From assembly GCA_023391415.1 (NCBI GenBank), contig JAEWAY010000028.1, positions 1 through 59,440 on the forward strand: a DNA stretch of 59,440 nucleotides. The letters are read 5' to 3'. Under the pieces are notes generated by a model that was given only the letters and a program-made list of their open reading frames with translations, did no database searches and was not told where the DNA came from. This DNA comes from Bacteroidota bacterium. GTDB taxonomy: Bacteria > Bacteroidota > Bacteroidia > Cytophagales > Cytophagaceae. Below are positions 7,338-15,586 of this stretch, piece by piece (position 1 is the stretch's first letter; the number at the start of each line of letters is the position of its first letter). The position numbers were made by a program, and so were the translations under genes.

Positions 7338-7880
7338 ATGGAAACTGTAACGAAAACAACAACAAAATGGGTGTTAGACCCTTCCCACAGTGAGCTTACT
7401 TTTAAAGTAAAACACATGATGATCGCCAATGTAAAAGGCGCGTTCAAAAACTTTTCGGTGGAAGTGGACGGAGACGATATTTTTAAATCACCTCTCACGG
7501 TTAGCGTCGACACTTCGTCTGTAAGTACCAACAACGATCAACGAGACGAGCACTTAAAATCCGCCGACTTCTTTGATGTGGACAATCACAAGGAGCTTAC
7601 TTTCAAAAGCACATCGTTTCAGCGGAAAGACGATGATGAATACGAATTAAAAGGCGCGCTTACCATCAAAGGCGTCAGCAAAGAAATCGCGCTGGAAGTG
7701 GAGTTTGGCGGCATCAACAAAGACCCCTGGGGCAACGAGAAAGCGGGTTTTTCCATTGAGGGCAAAATCAATCGGGAGAACTGGGGGTTAAACTGGAACG
7801 CGGCTTTGGAAACAGGCGGCATTCTGGTAAGCGATGAAGTGAAAATTTCGGGAGAAGTTCAATTTGTAAAACAATCTTAA
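7338..7880 (+). CDS. YceI family protein, cytoplasmic
   Basis: The 180-residue protein is a YceI barrel without a signal peptide: it starts directly with TKWVLDPSHSELTFKVKHMM and has NNDQRDEHLKSADFFDVDNH and ALTIKGVSKEIALEVEF. The family binds isoprenoid-like lipids; a cytoplasmic form probably binds a different hydrophobic ligand or acts in stress response. It begins the yceI-SDR pair: the SDR gene starts 12 bp after its stop. The shared promoter with the exported paralogue at 2401 implies parallel control. Confidence 0.9.
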   Translation: METVTKTTTKWVLDPSHSELTFKVKHMMIANVKGAFKNFSVEVDGDDIFKSPLTVSVDTSSVSTNNDQRDEHLKSADFFDVDNHKELTFKSTSFQRKDDDEYELKGALTIKGVSKEIALEVEFGGINKDPWGNEKAGFSIEGKINRENWGLNWNAALETGGILVSDEVKISGEVQFVKQS

Positions 7881-7892
7881 AAGCGTACGACT

Positions 7893-8675
7893 ATGAAAGA
7901 TAAAGTAATTATTATCACAGGTGCCGGGATGGGACTTGGATACGCGGCGGCGAAAGAGCTGGCCTCAAAAAGCGCGAGCCTTGTGCTGGTCGATTACAAT
8001 GAAAAAAGCCTGTCGGACGCCAAAGCGGAACTTGGAGAAGAGTTTCCCGACGCGAAAATCATCACCGTGGTGGCGGATGTCTCAGAGGAGGAAGCGGTGA
8101 AAAACTATGTAGATGAAGCTGTAAAAGCGTTTGGAAGAATTGACGGGCTATACAACAACGCGGGCATTGAGGGAAAACAGGCGAGTATCACCGAGTATGA
8201 TGTAGACATTTTCAAAAAGGTAATTGACATTAATCTGATGGGCGTTTATTACGGAATGCGCTATGTAATTCCGGTAATGCGAAAACAACAGTTTGGCCGT
8301 ATTGTGAATGTGGCGTCTGTCGGAGGCATTCGTGGCGTGCTCAATCAAATACCCTATGTGGCGAGCAAGCACGCGGTATCGGGTATGACAAAAAACGCGG
8401 CGCTGGAATACGGCGGAGACGGAATCCTTACCAACGCCATCGCGCCCGGGGCTATCCTTACGCCGATGGTCGCGGAAGCGTTCAGACAAGTGAATCCTGA
8501 CGACCCCAAAGCCGCGGAAACCGAATACGCTCAGCGCAATCCGACCAAACGCCTGGGACAGCCACACGATGTAGCCAAATTGGTCGCGTTCCTCCTGAGT
8601 GAAGACAATGGCTATATAAGCGGACAAACCATCGCGATCGACGGAGGGGAATCAAATATTTACGGGAACTCGTAA
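7893..8675 (+). CDS. SDR family oxidoreductase
   Basis: The 260-residue protein is a classical short-chain dehydrogenase/reductase. It has the cofactor-binding TGAGMGLG near the N-terminus, an acidic residue after the second strand (LVDYNE), the NNAG motif (LYNNAGIEG), the catalytic serine in VNVASVGG, and YVASK as the YxxxK motif. The aspartate after strand 2 favours NAD over NADP. The substrate cannot be told from sequence. It is translated right after yceI (12-bp gap) under the presumed AraC-controlled promoter, suggesting a role in handling an alcohol or quinone-like compound. Confidence 0.92.
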   Translation: MKDKVIIITGAGMGLGYAAAKELASKSASLVLVDYNEKSLSDAKAELGEEFPDAKIITVVADVSEEEAVKNYVDEAVKAFGRIDGLYNNAGIEGKQASITEYDVDIFKKVIDINLMGVYYGMRYVIPVMRKQQFGRIVNVASVGGIRGVLNQIPYVASKHAVSGMTKNAALEYGGDGILTNAIAPGAILTPMVAEAFRQVNPDDPKAAETEYAQRNPTKRLGQPHDVAKLVAFLLSEDNGYISGQTIAIDGGESNIYGNS

Positions 8676-8914
8676 ACTGTAAAATCAGGTATAGTATGTC
8701 TGGCGTCCATTTGATAACAGAAGCGAGAGCGGCCGGCGCGGGCGGGTTTTATTCGGTCGGCTGCTCCATTTCGTCATAAGCGGACTAAGGAACTTCGGGC
8801 AAAAGGTAAACGAAAGGTATCCTGTTTAAATGGAGGCCTTGTGTTGAGGCCGGCGGTTGGAACGATAGGTCTATGTTTAGACGCCATGGTAGTAGCTATA
8901 AACGCGGAAGTATA

Positions 8915-9799
8915 ATGAACAGAAAAACATTTTTAAAAACCCTGGCGGTATTGCCATTAACAGCGACAGCGATGAAACTACAGGAATTAAATAAAATGAC
9001 GGAACCCCTGGGCAAGACGAAAAAAATGCCTGTGCTGTTTCTTGGGCACGGCAGTCCCATGAACGCCATTGAAGAAAATGAATTTGTCGCCGGCTTTAGA
9101 AATATCGCGAAACAAATTCCTAAACCGAACGCGATTTTATGTATATCGGCGCATTGGGAAACAAAAGGAACGTTTGTAACGGCGATGGAAAATCCCGGCA
9201 CGATTCATGACTTTGGCGGATTTCCCAAAGAACTGTTCGCGGTGCGATATCCGGCGCCGGGAAGCCCCGACCTGGCCAAAGAAACAAAATCGCTCGTAAA
9301 AAAAACCAATGTAGGTTTGGATGATAAATGGGGACTTGACCACGGGGCGTGGAGTGTGATTAAACACTTATACCCCGACGCGGATGTTCCGGTAATTCAG
9401 ATGAGTTTGGATTACAGTCAGACACCGCTATACCATTATGAATTGGCGCGGCAAATAAAATCACTTCGTGAAAAAGGCGTACTGATTATTGGCAGCGGAA
9501 ACATGGTTCACAACCTGCGTATGGTGGCCTGGGACAAACTCAACGCTCCTGAGTATGGCTTTGACTGGGCGATTGAAGCGAATGAAAAAATGAAAAAATA
9601 TATCCTCGATGGCGACCACGCGGGACTGATCAATTTTCGTTCACAAGGAAGAGCGTTTGATTTAGCCATACCGACTCCCGAGCATTATTTGCCTTTGCTC
9701 TATTCTATGGCGCTAAAAGAAGAAAGCGATCAGATTCATCTGTTCAATGACAAGGCGATCGCGGGTTCACTCACCATGACATCGGTAAAGATTGGATAA
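8915..9799 (+). CDS. ygiD: 4,5-DOPA dioxygenase extradiol-like protein
   Basis: The 294-residue protein belongs to the LigB-fold DODA group: LFLGHGSPMNAI, CISAHWETKGTFVT, LDHGAWSVIKHLYPD and GSGNMVHNLR carry the conserved histidines that bind the metal (Zn or Fe). E. coli YgiD performs extradiol cleavage of L-DOPA; the natural substrate here is unknown. An upstream in-frame ATG at 8873 exists, but the ATG at 8915 begins the normal N-terminus MNRKTFLKTLAVLPLTATA, a hydrophobic leader resembling a Tat or Sec signal with only one arginine, common in Bacteroidota homologues. The 240 bp between SDR and this gene hold no recognised feature. The TRIC gene follows after 27 bp. Confidence 0.9.
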   Translation: MNRKTFLKTLAVLPLTATAMKLQELNKMTEPLGKTKKMPVLFLGHGSPMNAIEENEFVAGFRNIAKQIPKPNAILCISAHWETKGTFVTAMENPGTIHDFGGFPKELFAVRYPAPGSPDLAKETKSLVKKTNVGLDDKWGLDHGAWSVIKHLYPDADVPVIQMSLDYSQTPLYHYELARQIKSLREKGVLIIGSGNMVHNLRMVAWDKLNAPEYGFDWAIEANEKMKKYILDGDHAGLINFRSQGRAFDLAIPTPEHYLPLLYSMALKEESDQIHLFNDKAIAGSLTMTSVKIG

Positions 9800-9826
9800 A
9801 AGCGATAAACAGGGCGTATTTTACAC

Positions 9827-10459
9827 ATGAACTTCACCACATTATTAGAGCTGCTAGGTACATTCGCCTTCGCGGTAAGTGGCATGCGTCTGGCCTCAGG
9901 CAAGCGAATTGACTGGTTTGGCGCCTATATTGTAGGATTAGTAACCGCGATTGGCGGAGGCACGATGAGGGATTTATTACTTGACGTGACTCCCTTTTGG
10001 ATGTTAGACGCCAAGTACTTCCTGACAACCGGAGTCGCGCTGATCGCCATATTGATGTTTAAAGACAAAATATTTAAATTGGGTGGCACATTGTTTTTGT
10101 TCGACGCTGTTGGACTTGGCCTATTTACAATAACTGGCATTGCCAAAAGCATGGATGCCGGGTTCCCCATCTGGGTTTGTATTGTTATGGGTACCATTAC
10201 CGGTTCAGTGGGCGGGGTGGCGCGCGATGTGTTGCTAAACGAAGTTCCTCTGATTTTCCGAAAAGATATTTACGCGCTCACCTGTGTGGCGGGTGGCGCC
10301 GTATATTTTCTTTGTACTTATTTTAATTTTCCGATAGGCGTTACAGAATCGGTCGCGGCGGCCACCATAATAGCGTTTCGTCTGCTCGCGGTAAAATTCC
10401 ATATCCATTTACCACGACTACAGCCGATAAACAGTCAATCAAAACGTAAAGCGGATTAA
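9827..10459 (+). CDS. Trimeric intracellular cation channel family protein (UPF0126)
   Basis: The 210-residue membrane protein has about seven spans and the internal two-fold repeat of the UPF0126/TRIC family: the first unit contains LLGTFAFAVSGMRLA ... GLVTAIGGGTMRDLLL and the second LFDAVGLGLFTITGIAKS ... GTITGSVGGVARDVLL. The glycine-rich GGGTxRD / GGVARD segments are the hallmark. Bacterial members form trimeric cation (potassium) channels. It starts 27 bp after the dioxygenase stop and may be co-transcribed. The 228 bp after it contain no gene; nothing clear was seen there. Confidence 0.92.
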   Translation: MNFTTLLELLGTFAFAVSGMRLASGKRIDWFGAYIVGLVTAIGGGTMRDLLLDVTPFWMLDAKYFLTTGVALIAILMFKDKIFKLGGTLFLFDAVGLGLFTITGIAKSMDAGFPIWVCIVMGTITGSVGGVARDVLLNEVPLIFRKDIYALTCVAGGAVYFLCTYFNFPIGVTESVAAATIIAFRLLAVKFHIHLPRLQPINSQSKRKAD

Positions 10460-10688
10460 AAAGCCGGCCCAGACCCACGTTTTCAAGAGCGTACTTTTCT
10501 TCCATCTATGAAAAGCTAAATAATCTCCTTCTCTTCAAAAATAAAATCCCGTATGATCCGTATCAGGGTTCTGATTTTACGGCCTTAGTGTAACTTCCTG
10601 ATTGGGTCGAATATTAGTATTATCGCGTATACGTATCACTGGACGGTATTATGCCGGTTAACCTGAAAAAATACGTGCCGATCAGAAA

Positions 10689-11126
10689 ATGGAACAAAGA
10701 ATCTCTGTATTAACCATTGGGGCGGAGGACCTAAACGCGATGAAGACTTTCTATGAACAGACTTTAGGCTGGATACCTGTCGCTCAAAATAAAGATATTG
10801 TTTTTTATAAACTCAACGGCTTTTTATTAAGCGTTTGCGATAGAAAGACGCTCGCGGATTTTATTGGTATTCATCCCGATGGAAATGGATTTCGTTCGAT
10901 GACTATAGGGTACAATGTCAAGAGCGAAGAAGAAGTATTAAGCCTTTATGACCAATTAAAAGACAAAGTAAAGATCTTGAAAGAGCCGGCGGAGCCTCCA
11001 TTTGGCGGACTGTTTTTTTACTTTGCCGATATTGAAGGAAACATTATTGAAGTGGCGTTCAATTCATTCGTCACGCTTGATCAAGACAATAACGCCATTG
11101 ACCATAAGTCGATTGACTATTTATAA
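10689..11126 (+). CDS. VOC family protein
   Basis: The 145-residue protein fits one glyoxalase/bleomycin-resistance (VOC) unit pair: N-terminal ISVLTIGAEDLNAMKTFYEQTLGW and C-terminal PPFGGLFFYFADIEGNIIEVAF. VOC proteins bind a divalent metal and act as isomerases, dioxygenases or drug-binding proteins; the substrate is unknown. The usual metal-binding first histidine is not in its normal place, so it may be a binding protein. A second VOC gene begins 18 bp downstream, and the pair is probably one transcript. Confidence 0.85.
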   Translation: MEQRISVLTIGAEDLNAMKTFYEQTLGWIPVAQNKDIVFYKLNGFLLSVCDRKTLADFIGIHPDGNGFRSMTIGYNVKSEEEVLSLYDQLKDKVKILKEPAEPPFGGLFFYFADIEGNIIEVAFNSFVTLDQDNNAIDHKSIDYL

Positions 11127-11143
11127 ATTTAAAAAATAAAGCG

Positions 11144-11521
11144 GTGAAAGATAAAGTTTTAGGGCTCAGAACAGCTATTTACAAGGTTGGGGACATCAAT
11201 ACTGCCAAAAAATGGTACGCCCAAGCCTTTGAAACAGAACCTTATTTTGACGAACCTTTTTATGTAGGGTTTGATATTGGAGGATACGAGCTTGGACTTC
11301 AGCCTGAAGAAAAACGGACAAAAGACAAGATTGAAAGCGTAGTGGTATATTGGGGAGTCAATGATATTGATAGGGAGTTCAACCGGTTCATAGCGTTAGG
11401 AGCGACAGAATACGAGGCGCCTAAAGACGTTGGAGAAGGTATTATGGCAGCCAGGCTGAAAGATCCTTGGGGAAATACCATTGGTTTGATTTACAATCCT
11501 TATTTTAACGCAAATCGCTGA
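11144..11521 (+). CDS. VOC family protein
   Basis: The 125-residue protein has the VOC pattern: GLRTAIYKVGDINTAKKWYAQAF at the start, YELGLQPEE in the middle and LKDPWGNTIGLIYNPYF at the end, where the glutamate metal ligand is replaced (GLIYNP). It uses a GTG start; no ATG lies nearby and the domain begins at once. It follows the previous VOC gene by 17 bp and probably has a related role, possibly as a heterodimer partner. The 185 bp downstream show no feature. Confidence 0.83.
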   Translation: MKDKVLGLRTAIYKVGDINTAKKWYAQAFETEPYFDEPFYVGFDIGGYELGLQPEEKRTKDKIESVVVYWGVNDIDREFNRFIALGATEYEAPKDVGEGIMAARLKDPWGNTIGLIYNPYFNANR

Positions 11522-11706
11522 TATTTACCGCTAAAATGGTTTTTGGGGCTTTAGTGACTGGGATTATACAAACAAAAGTCAGAGTTAAAGTTACAGACTC
11601 GCTAATTCCGTATTTAGGATTGTAATGAAGCGGACTTACGGGAGTATTCCGCGATGAAAAACTGGCTTTGAGGGTTGAATATGAAGTATAATAACGAATA
11701 CAGCTT

Positions 11707-12183
11707 ATGCGAAAACTGATACTTCTTCTGTCTTTCCTTTTTCTTTCTCGCGCTTCTCAGAAAAACTGGGATTTTTTAGATCCAGTTGGCTATGTAAATG
11801 ACTTCGCTCTCGTTTTGGATAGTTTAAGCCAAGCAAGTCTGGAAACAAAACTCAATGATTTTGAAAAACAAACTACAAACCAAATTGTAATTGTAACATT
11901 AAACTCTGATAGACTAACAGAAGAGAACTTTGACAAGTACGCGCTGGATCTTTCAAATTACTGGAAAATAGGGACAAAGGAAAAAAATAATGGATTGACG
12001 ATAGTATTAAGCCCTAAACTAAGAAAGATAAGGATAAGCACGGGTTTAGGAACAGAAAAAGTATTAACGGATGAAATTTGCGACTATATATTACAAACAG
12101 TCATTATTCCTGAATTTAAGGATGAAAACTACTTTGAAGGTTTGGACAAGGCCACCGACGAATTTATTAAACTGTGGAAATAA
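11707..12183 (+). CDS. TPM domain-containing protein
   Basis: The 158-residue protein has a hydrophobic N-terminal leader (about residues 1-17) and then a single TPM_phosphatase domain: GYVNDFALVLDSLSQ, TNQIVIVTLNSD, YALDLSNYWKIG, NNGLTIVLSPKLRKIRISTG and LQTVIIPEFKDENYFEGL. TPM domains are found in YgcG-type envelope proteins and plant thylakoid phosphatases; many bacterial members sit at the membrane. Unlike the usual YgcG form there is no second membrane span with a glycine-rich tail, so it is a short soluble version, secreted or periplasmic. A palindromic spacer (12191) follows its stop directly. Confidence 0.85.
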   Translation: MRKLILLLSFLFLSRASQKNWDFLDPVGYVNDFALVLDSLSQASLETKLNDFEKQTTNQIVIVTLNSDRLTEENFDKYALDLSNYWKIGTKEKNNGLTIVLSPKLRKIRISTGLGTEKVLTDEICDYILQTVIIPEFKDENYFEGLDKATDEFIKLWK

Positions 12184-12190
12184 CCGTACT

Positions 12191-12222
12191 GCCGCTAACA
12201 GCAGTTTGACAAAATGACTGGC
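12191..12222. repeat. attC-like spacer S4 (candidate)
   Basis: The stretch begins GCCGCTAACAGCAGTTTG and ends ATGACTGGC, 8 bp after the TPM stop. Word order (GCC, AACA, GTT, ATG, TGGC) follows that of 2161-2191. This is weak on its own and only gains meaning as part of the set. Confidence 0.25.
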
Positions 12223-12278
12223 GATTTATGTTTTTTATTTATACGGTTGTTTGTTGTTTTTCAATTCATTAATATTCG

Positions 12279-12330
12279 GTGAGCGGTGACTATCGTTAGG
12301 ATCTCCGATGGTTTTCATTGTCTGCCTGAT
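12279..12330. repeat. Degenerate copy D of the dispersed repeat (candidate)
   Basis: The words GGTGAC, TAGG, CTCCGA, GGTTTTCATTGTC and TGCCTG follow the same order as GAGTGAC, TAAGG, CTCCGA, CGTTTTCATCGTC and GCTGG in copy C. The hairpin core CTCGCTTTCAGCGAG is lost, so this could be chance similarity. Confidence 0.3.
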
Positions 12331-12392
12331 GCCTAAAATCCGTGTCCTGACTTATGTTTTGCTAAATTTTTTAGTAAAATAGTAATTTTTCG

Positions 12393-12400
12393 TATTTTTG
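12393..12400 (+). promoter_or_regulatory. Promoter -7 element (TATTTTTG), leaderless
   Basis: An exact TAnnTTTG match ends only 4 bp before the ATG at 12405. Transcription would start at or beside the start codon, so the radical-SAM mRNA is probably leaderless. Confidence 0.5.
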
Positions 12401-12404
12401 AGGT

Positions 12405-13658
12405 ATGTGGGAAAGAATTCGTGAAAAATTACAGATTTTGGCAGACGCGGCAAAGTATGATGTGTCGTGTAGTTCCAGTGGCGGCGACAGGAAAAACGAT
12501 ACCAACACCGTCGGCAATACCGGCAGCGGTATTTGCCATACCTATACGGAAGACGGCCGGTGTGTTTCCCTCCTTAAGATTCTGCTCACCAATTATTGCG
12601 TATACGATTGCCTGTTCTGCGTTTCCAGGCGTAGCAACGATGTGAAAAGAGCCGCCTTTACCGTCGATGAAGTGGTTGAGCTTACCATGGAGTTTTATCG
12701 CAGAAATTATATTGAAGGATTATTTCTGAGTTCAGGCATATTCAAAAGCCCGGACTATACCATGGAACGTCTGGCCGCTATCGCGAAAAGGCTGCGGACG
12801 GAAGAGCGGTTTAACGGATATATCCATATCAAAACCATACCCGGAGCCAGCGACCATTTGCTTTATGAAGCCGGAAAGTACGCGGATCGGATGAGCGTTA
12901 ACTTGGAGATGCCCACCGATGCCGGGTTGAAGTTGTTCGCGCCCGAAAAATCGCATGAGGAAGTGAAAAGGGACTTAGGCGTGGTAAAGGATAAGATCGT
13001 GGAATTGAAGTCGGAAAAGCGACTTGCCAGATTGGTTCCCAAGTTTGTACCTGCCGGGCAAAGCACCCAAATGGTAATAGGAGCGGGCGCGGAGACTGAT
13101 AAAGACATTATGTATACGGCCGATTCGTATTACAGAGCCTTTGATCTTAAGAGAGTCTATTATTCGGGCTATATCCCGATCAGTTACGACACGCGTCTGC
13201 CCGTCATCGGGGTACAGCCGCCCTTGCTGCGGGAGAATCGTTTGTATCAGACAGACTGGCTGACGCGGTTTTACGGTTTTGATATCAGGGAAATACTGAA
13301 TGACAGACATCCGAATCTGGATCTGGAAATCGACCCCAAGCTTAGTTGGGCCTTGCGCAATCCACATTTATTTCCGGTAGATATGAATACGGCGGAGTAC
13401 AAAATGATCGCGCGGGTTCCGGGTATAGGGATCAAAAGCGCTATGAAAATCGTAGCCGCGCGGAAATATGGAAAATTAAGGATAGATCAGGTTAAGAAAA
13501 TGGGAATCGCCTATAGCAGAGCCAAACATTTTATTGTTTGCGCGGACTCTCATTTTTCAGCGCTCGGCCGCCAGCCGGAAATTATTCGAAAGCGGATCCT
13601 GGAAGAAAGCCGGTCAAAGTTCAGCTCTCCGCGTACCCAGCAACTCTCCCTGTTTTAG
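12405..13658 (+). CDS. Putative DNA modification/repair radical SAM protein
   Basis: The 417-residue protein has the radical-SAM cluster motif NYCVYDCLFC (CxxxCxxC, about residues 61-70), an AdoMet TIM-barrel core, and a C-terminal helix-hairpin-helix (MIARVPGIGIKSAMKIVAARK, about 345-365) that should bind DNA. This arrangement matches the family described as the radical SAM partner of uracil-DNA-glycosylase-like proteins (TIGR03916 type). Its reaction is not established. The gene stop is separated from the next start by one base; the next gene is the usual partner (TIGR03915). The conserved N-terminus MWERIREKLQILADAAKYD starts at this ATG. Confidence 0.9.
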   Translation: MWERIREKLQILADAAKYDVSCSSSGGDRKNDTNTVGNTGSGICHTYTEDGRCVSLLKILLTNYCVYDCLFCVSRRSNDVKRAAFTVDEVVELTMEFYRRNYIEGLFLSSGIFKSPDYTMERLAAIAKRLRTEERFNGYIHIKTIPGASDHLLYEAGKYADRMSVNLEMPTDAGLKLFAPEKSHEEVKRDLGVVKDKIVELKSEKRLARLVPKFVPAGQSTQMVIGAGAETDKDIMYTADSYYRAFDLKRVYYSGYIPISYDTRLPVIGVQPPLLRENRLYQTDWLTRFYGFDIREILNDRHPNLDLEIDPKLSWALRNPHLFPVDMNTAEYKMIARVPGIGIKSAMKIVAARKYGKLRIDQVKKMGIAYSRAKHFIVCADSHFSALGRQPEIIRKRILEESRSKFSSPRTQQLSLF

Positions 13659-13659
13659 A

Positions 13660-14445
13660 ATGATGACTTCTGTTCCTGATTTGCTGTTTGACGGCTCCTG
13701 GAAAGGGCTGCTCACCGCTATTTTTGAAGTATTTGAAAGGAAATGGTTCAATGCCGGAATATTTGTAGAAGACGATTACCAGGCGACCATGTTTGACGAT
13801 CGCTTCAGGGTAGTCACAGACAACGAAAAGGCGAAGAGGGTTTACGACGGGCTACGAAAAAGACTGGACGCGGCTTCATTTAAAACGTTTTTTTACGCGT
13901 TTTTTTCTGAACAGCCCGTATGTTATCAATACCTGCTGGATATGGCCGTATATGTGTTCCGGAGCCGGGAAAAAGTGGCTGATGATTTTGGGCATCCGGC
14001 TGTGCTGGGTGTAAGTCAGTTCGCGAAAAGCGTAGGCAGGGAAGCCCATAGGATGAAGGCTTTTATTCGGTTTCAGAAGTTGAGCGATGGTACCTTTTTT
14101 GAAGCCGTGCATCCGGATTTTAATGTGCTTCCTCTGGTGGCCAGTCATTTTAAAAAGCGATATACCGATCAGCCCTGGATTATATACGACGAAAAACGTA
14201 AATTCGGCTTGTATTACGACAAGACTGTTATACAGGAAATAACCTTTCATTTCTGGGAAAGAAAAAAGGATACCGATGTTGTTGTCCAGCGCTTTGACGC
14301 CAATGAAATGAAATACGATCAGCTCTGGAAAGAGTATTATAAAAGCGCGACCATCGCGTCCCGTAAGAATGAAGCATCGCGGCGGCGGCATGTCCCTCTT
14401 CGCTATCGAAAGTACCTGAACGAATTCGATTCCGGGATAGAATAG
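13660..14445 (+). CDS. TIGR03915-type putative DNA repair protein (DUF4130)
   Basis: The 261-residue protein begins at the ATG one base after the radical-SAM stop, which fixes a translationally coupled pair; the open frame reaches further upstream but overlaps the previous gene. Visible family features are LLFDGSWKGLLTAIFEVFE near the start, VSQFAKSVGREAHRMKAFIRFQ in the middle, and HFKKRYTDQPWIIYDEKRKFGLYYD. In many bacteria this family occurs beside the radical SAM protein and carries or contacts a uracil-DNA glycosylase-like domain; here that C-terminal domain is absent, giving the short form (the region after DANEMKYDQLWKEYYKS ends with a basic tail). Role inferred as DNA repair or base modification. 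Confidence 0.85.
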   Translation: MMTSVPDLLFDGSWKGLLTAIFEVFERKWFNAGIFVEDDYQATMFDDRFRVVTDNEKAKRVYDGLRKRLDAASFKTFFYAFFSEQPVCYQYLLDMAVYVFRSREKVADDFGHPAVLGVSQFAKSVGREAHRMKAFIRFQKLSDGTFFEAVHPDFNVLPLVASHFKKRYTDQPWIIYDEKRKFGLYYDKTVIQEITFHFWERKKDTDVVVQRFDANEMKYDQLWKEYYKSATIASRKNEASRRRHVPLRYRKYLNEFDSGIE

Positions 14446-14602
14446 TTTTTTCTCTAAGCGGGATAGAGTCCGCGAGTTGAATGAGAACCCCGGAATCTAA
14501 TGGATATTAGTAGTATGGATTGACAATTCTTCACCTCTGAGTTCGCCACGGGTTTATTTATAAGTTGTTCGCTGTCATTGTAAAAAAAAAGAAACCGGAA
14601 TC

Positions 14603-14962
14603 ATGAACATTCAAACGCGCAAAATAAAAGACGCGGAAATCGCGGAAATAGTTTCAGACAAAATAGTAATTCAAAACGCTGAAGACGCTTTGGATTTGAT
14701 GGGTAATGTGTATTATCAAGGCTTTGATAAAATGATTATTCATCAAAAAAATCTTACCATGGATTTCTTCGATCTGAAGAATAAAATGGCGGGAGAAATC
14801 CTTCAAAAGTTTTCGACTTATCGCGTTCGGCTCGCGATTGTCGGAGATTTTTCAATATTTTCGAGCAAAAGTTTGCAGGATTTTATCTATGAAAGCAACA
14901 AGGGAAAGCACGTCAACTTTGTCGCTTCCGTTGACGAAGCGTTAAGCTCCTTGACCAAATAG
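14603..14962 (+). CDS. DUF4180 domain-containing protein
   Basis: The 119-residue cytoplasmic protein covers the whole DUF4180 domain: IVIQNAEDALDLMGNVYYQGFDKMIIHQKNLTMDFFDLKN with the conserved Y-x-x-F-D stretch, then AGEILQKFSTYRVRLAIVGDFS and a terminal SLQDFIYESNKGKHVNFV. The alternating pattern resembles an STAS-like fold. The function is unknown. It has its own upstream region and no operon partner: the next gene starts 62 bp later with no clear promoter in between. Confidence 0.87.
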   Translation: MNIQTRKIKDAEIAEIVSDKIVIQNAEDALDLMGNVYYQGFDKMIIHQKNLTMDFFDLKNKMAGEILQKFSTYRVRLAIVGDFSIFSSKSLQDFIYESNKGKHVNFVASVDEALSSLTK

Positions 14963-15023
14963 CTAGACGCGTCGATTCCTTTGTTATACCTTTATCGCTC
15001 AAATCAAAATCCGAATCGTTAAC

Positions 15024-15488
15024 ATGTTTCCGATAGTATTGGCGTTGCATTCACTCGTTCGCTGGCTGGTCTTGATCAGTCTGCTTTTCGCGATTTATCG
15101 CGGCTTTCGGGGCTGGCGCTCCGGAAGCGCTTTTTCCGCTTTTGACAATTCGGTCAGGCACTGGACGGCCACCATCGCGCATGTTCAGTTGATATTGGGG
15201 ATCTGGCTTTATGTCGTTAGCCCCATTGTAGACTATTTTCTGCATCATTTCAGCGAGGCTGTACATGAGCGCGCTTCGCGTTTCTTCGGCATGGAACATA
15301 GCCTGACGATGTTTGTAGCGATCGCTTTGATTACCATTGGTTCGGCAAAAGCCAGACGCGCGCCAACCGCTAAAGGAAAATATAAAACCATGGCTCTCTG
15401 GTATACAGCCGGGCTTTTGCTTATTCTGACATCTGTACCCTGGGCGTTTTCACCCTTGGTGAGCCGGCCCTGGCTGAGGTGGTTTTAG
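15024..15488 (+). CDS. Small integral membrane protein, cytochrome-b-like
   Basis: The 154-residue protein has four membrane helices (about 5-25, 48-68, 90-112 and 125-145). Histidines at HSLVRW, RHWTATIAHVQ and GMEHSLTMF sit within or at the ends of helices, as in small b-type cytochromes, and Bacteroidota homologues are often labelled cytochrome B, but heme binding is not shown. The end FSPLVSRPWLRWF is conserved: a fragment of a second copy with a similar end is seen at 29797-29875. It precedes the copper ATPase by 98 bp, and a functional link is possible but unproven. Confidence 0.75.
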   Translation: MFPIVLALHSLVRWLVLISLLFAIYRGFRGWRSGSAFSAFDNSVRHWTATIAHVQLILGIWLYVVSPIVDYFLHHFSEAVHERASRFFGMEHSLTMFVAIALITIGSAKARRAPTAKGKYKTMALWYTAGLLLILTSVPWAFSPLVSRPWLRWF

Positions 15489-15586
15489 AGCGAATTCCGT
15501 AAATCTTACAAATCTATCTCATAATTACATAACAAAAGCTCCAACTATTATCCCCAATTTTGTATTGTTAACAAAGCAATTGAAGT

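Noticed and set aside
15024..15488. Possible firm call as cytochrome b
   Set aside because: Histidine spacing is suggestive, but no established heme motif is present; kept as a cytochrome-like membrane protein only.
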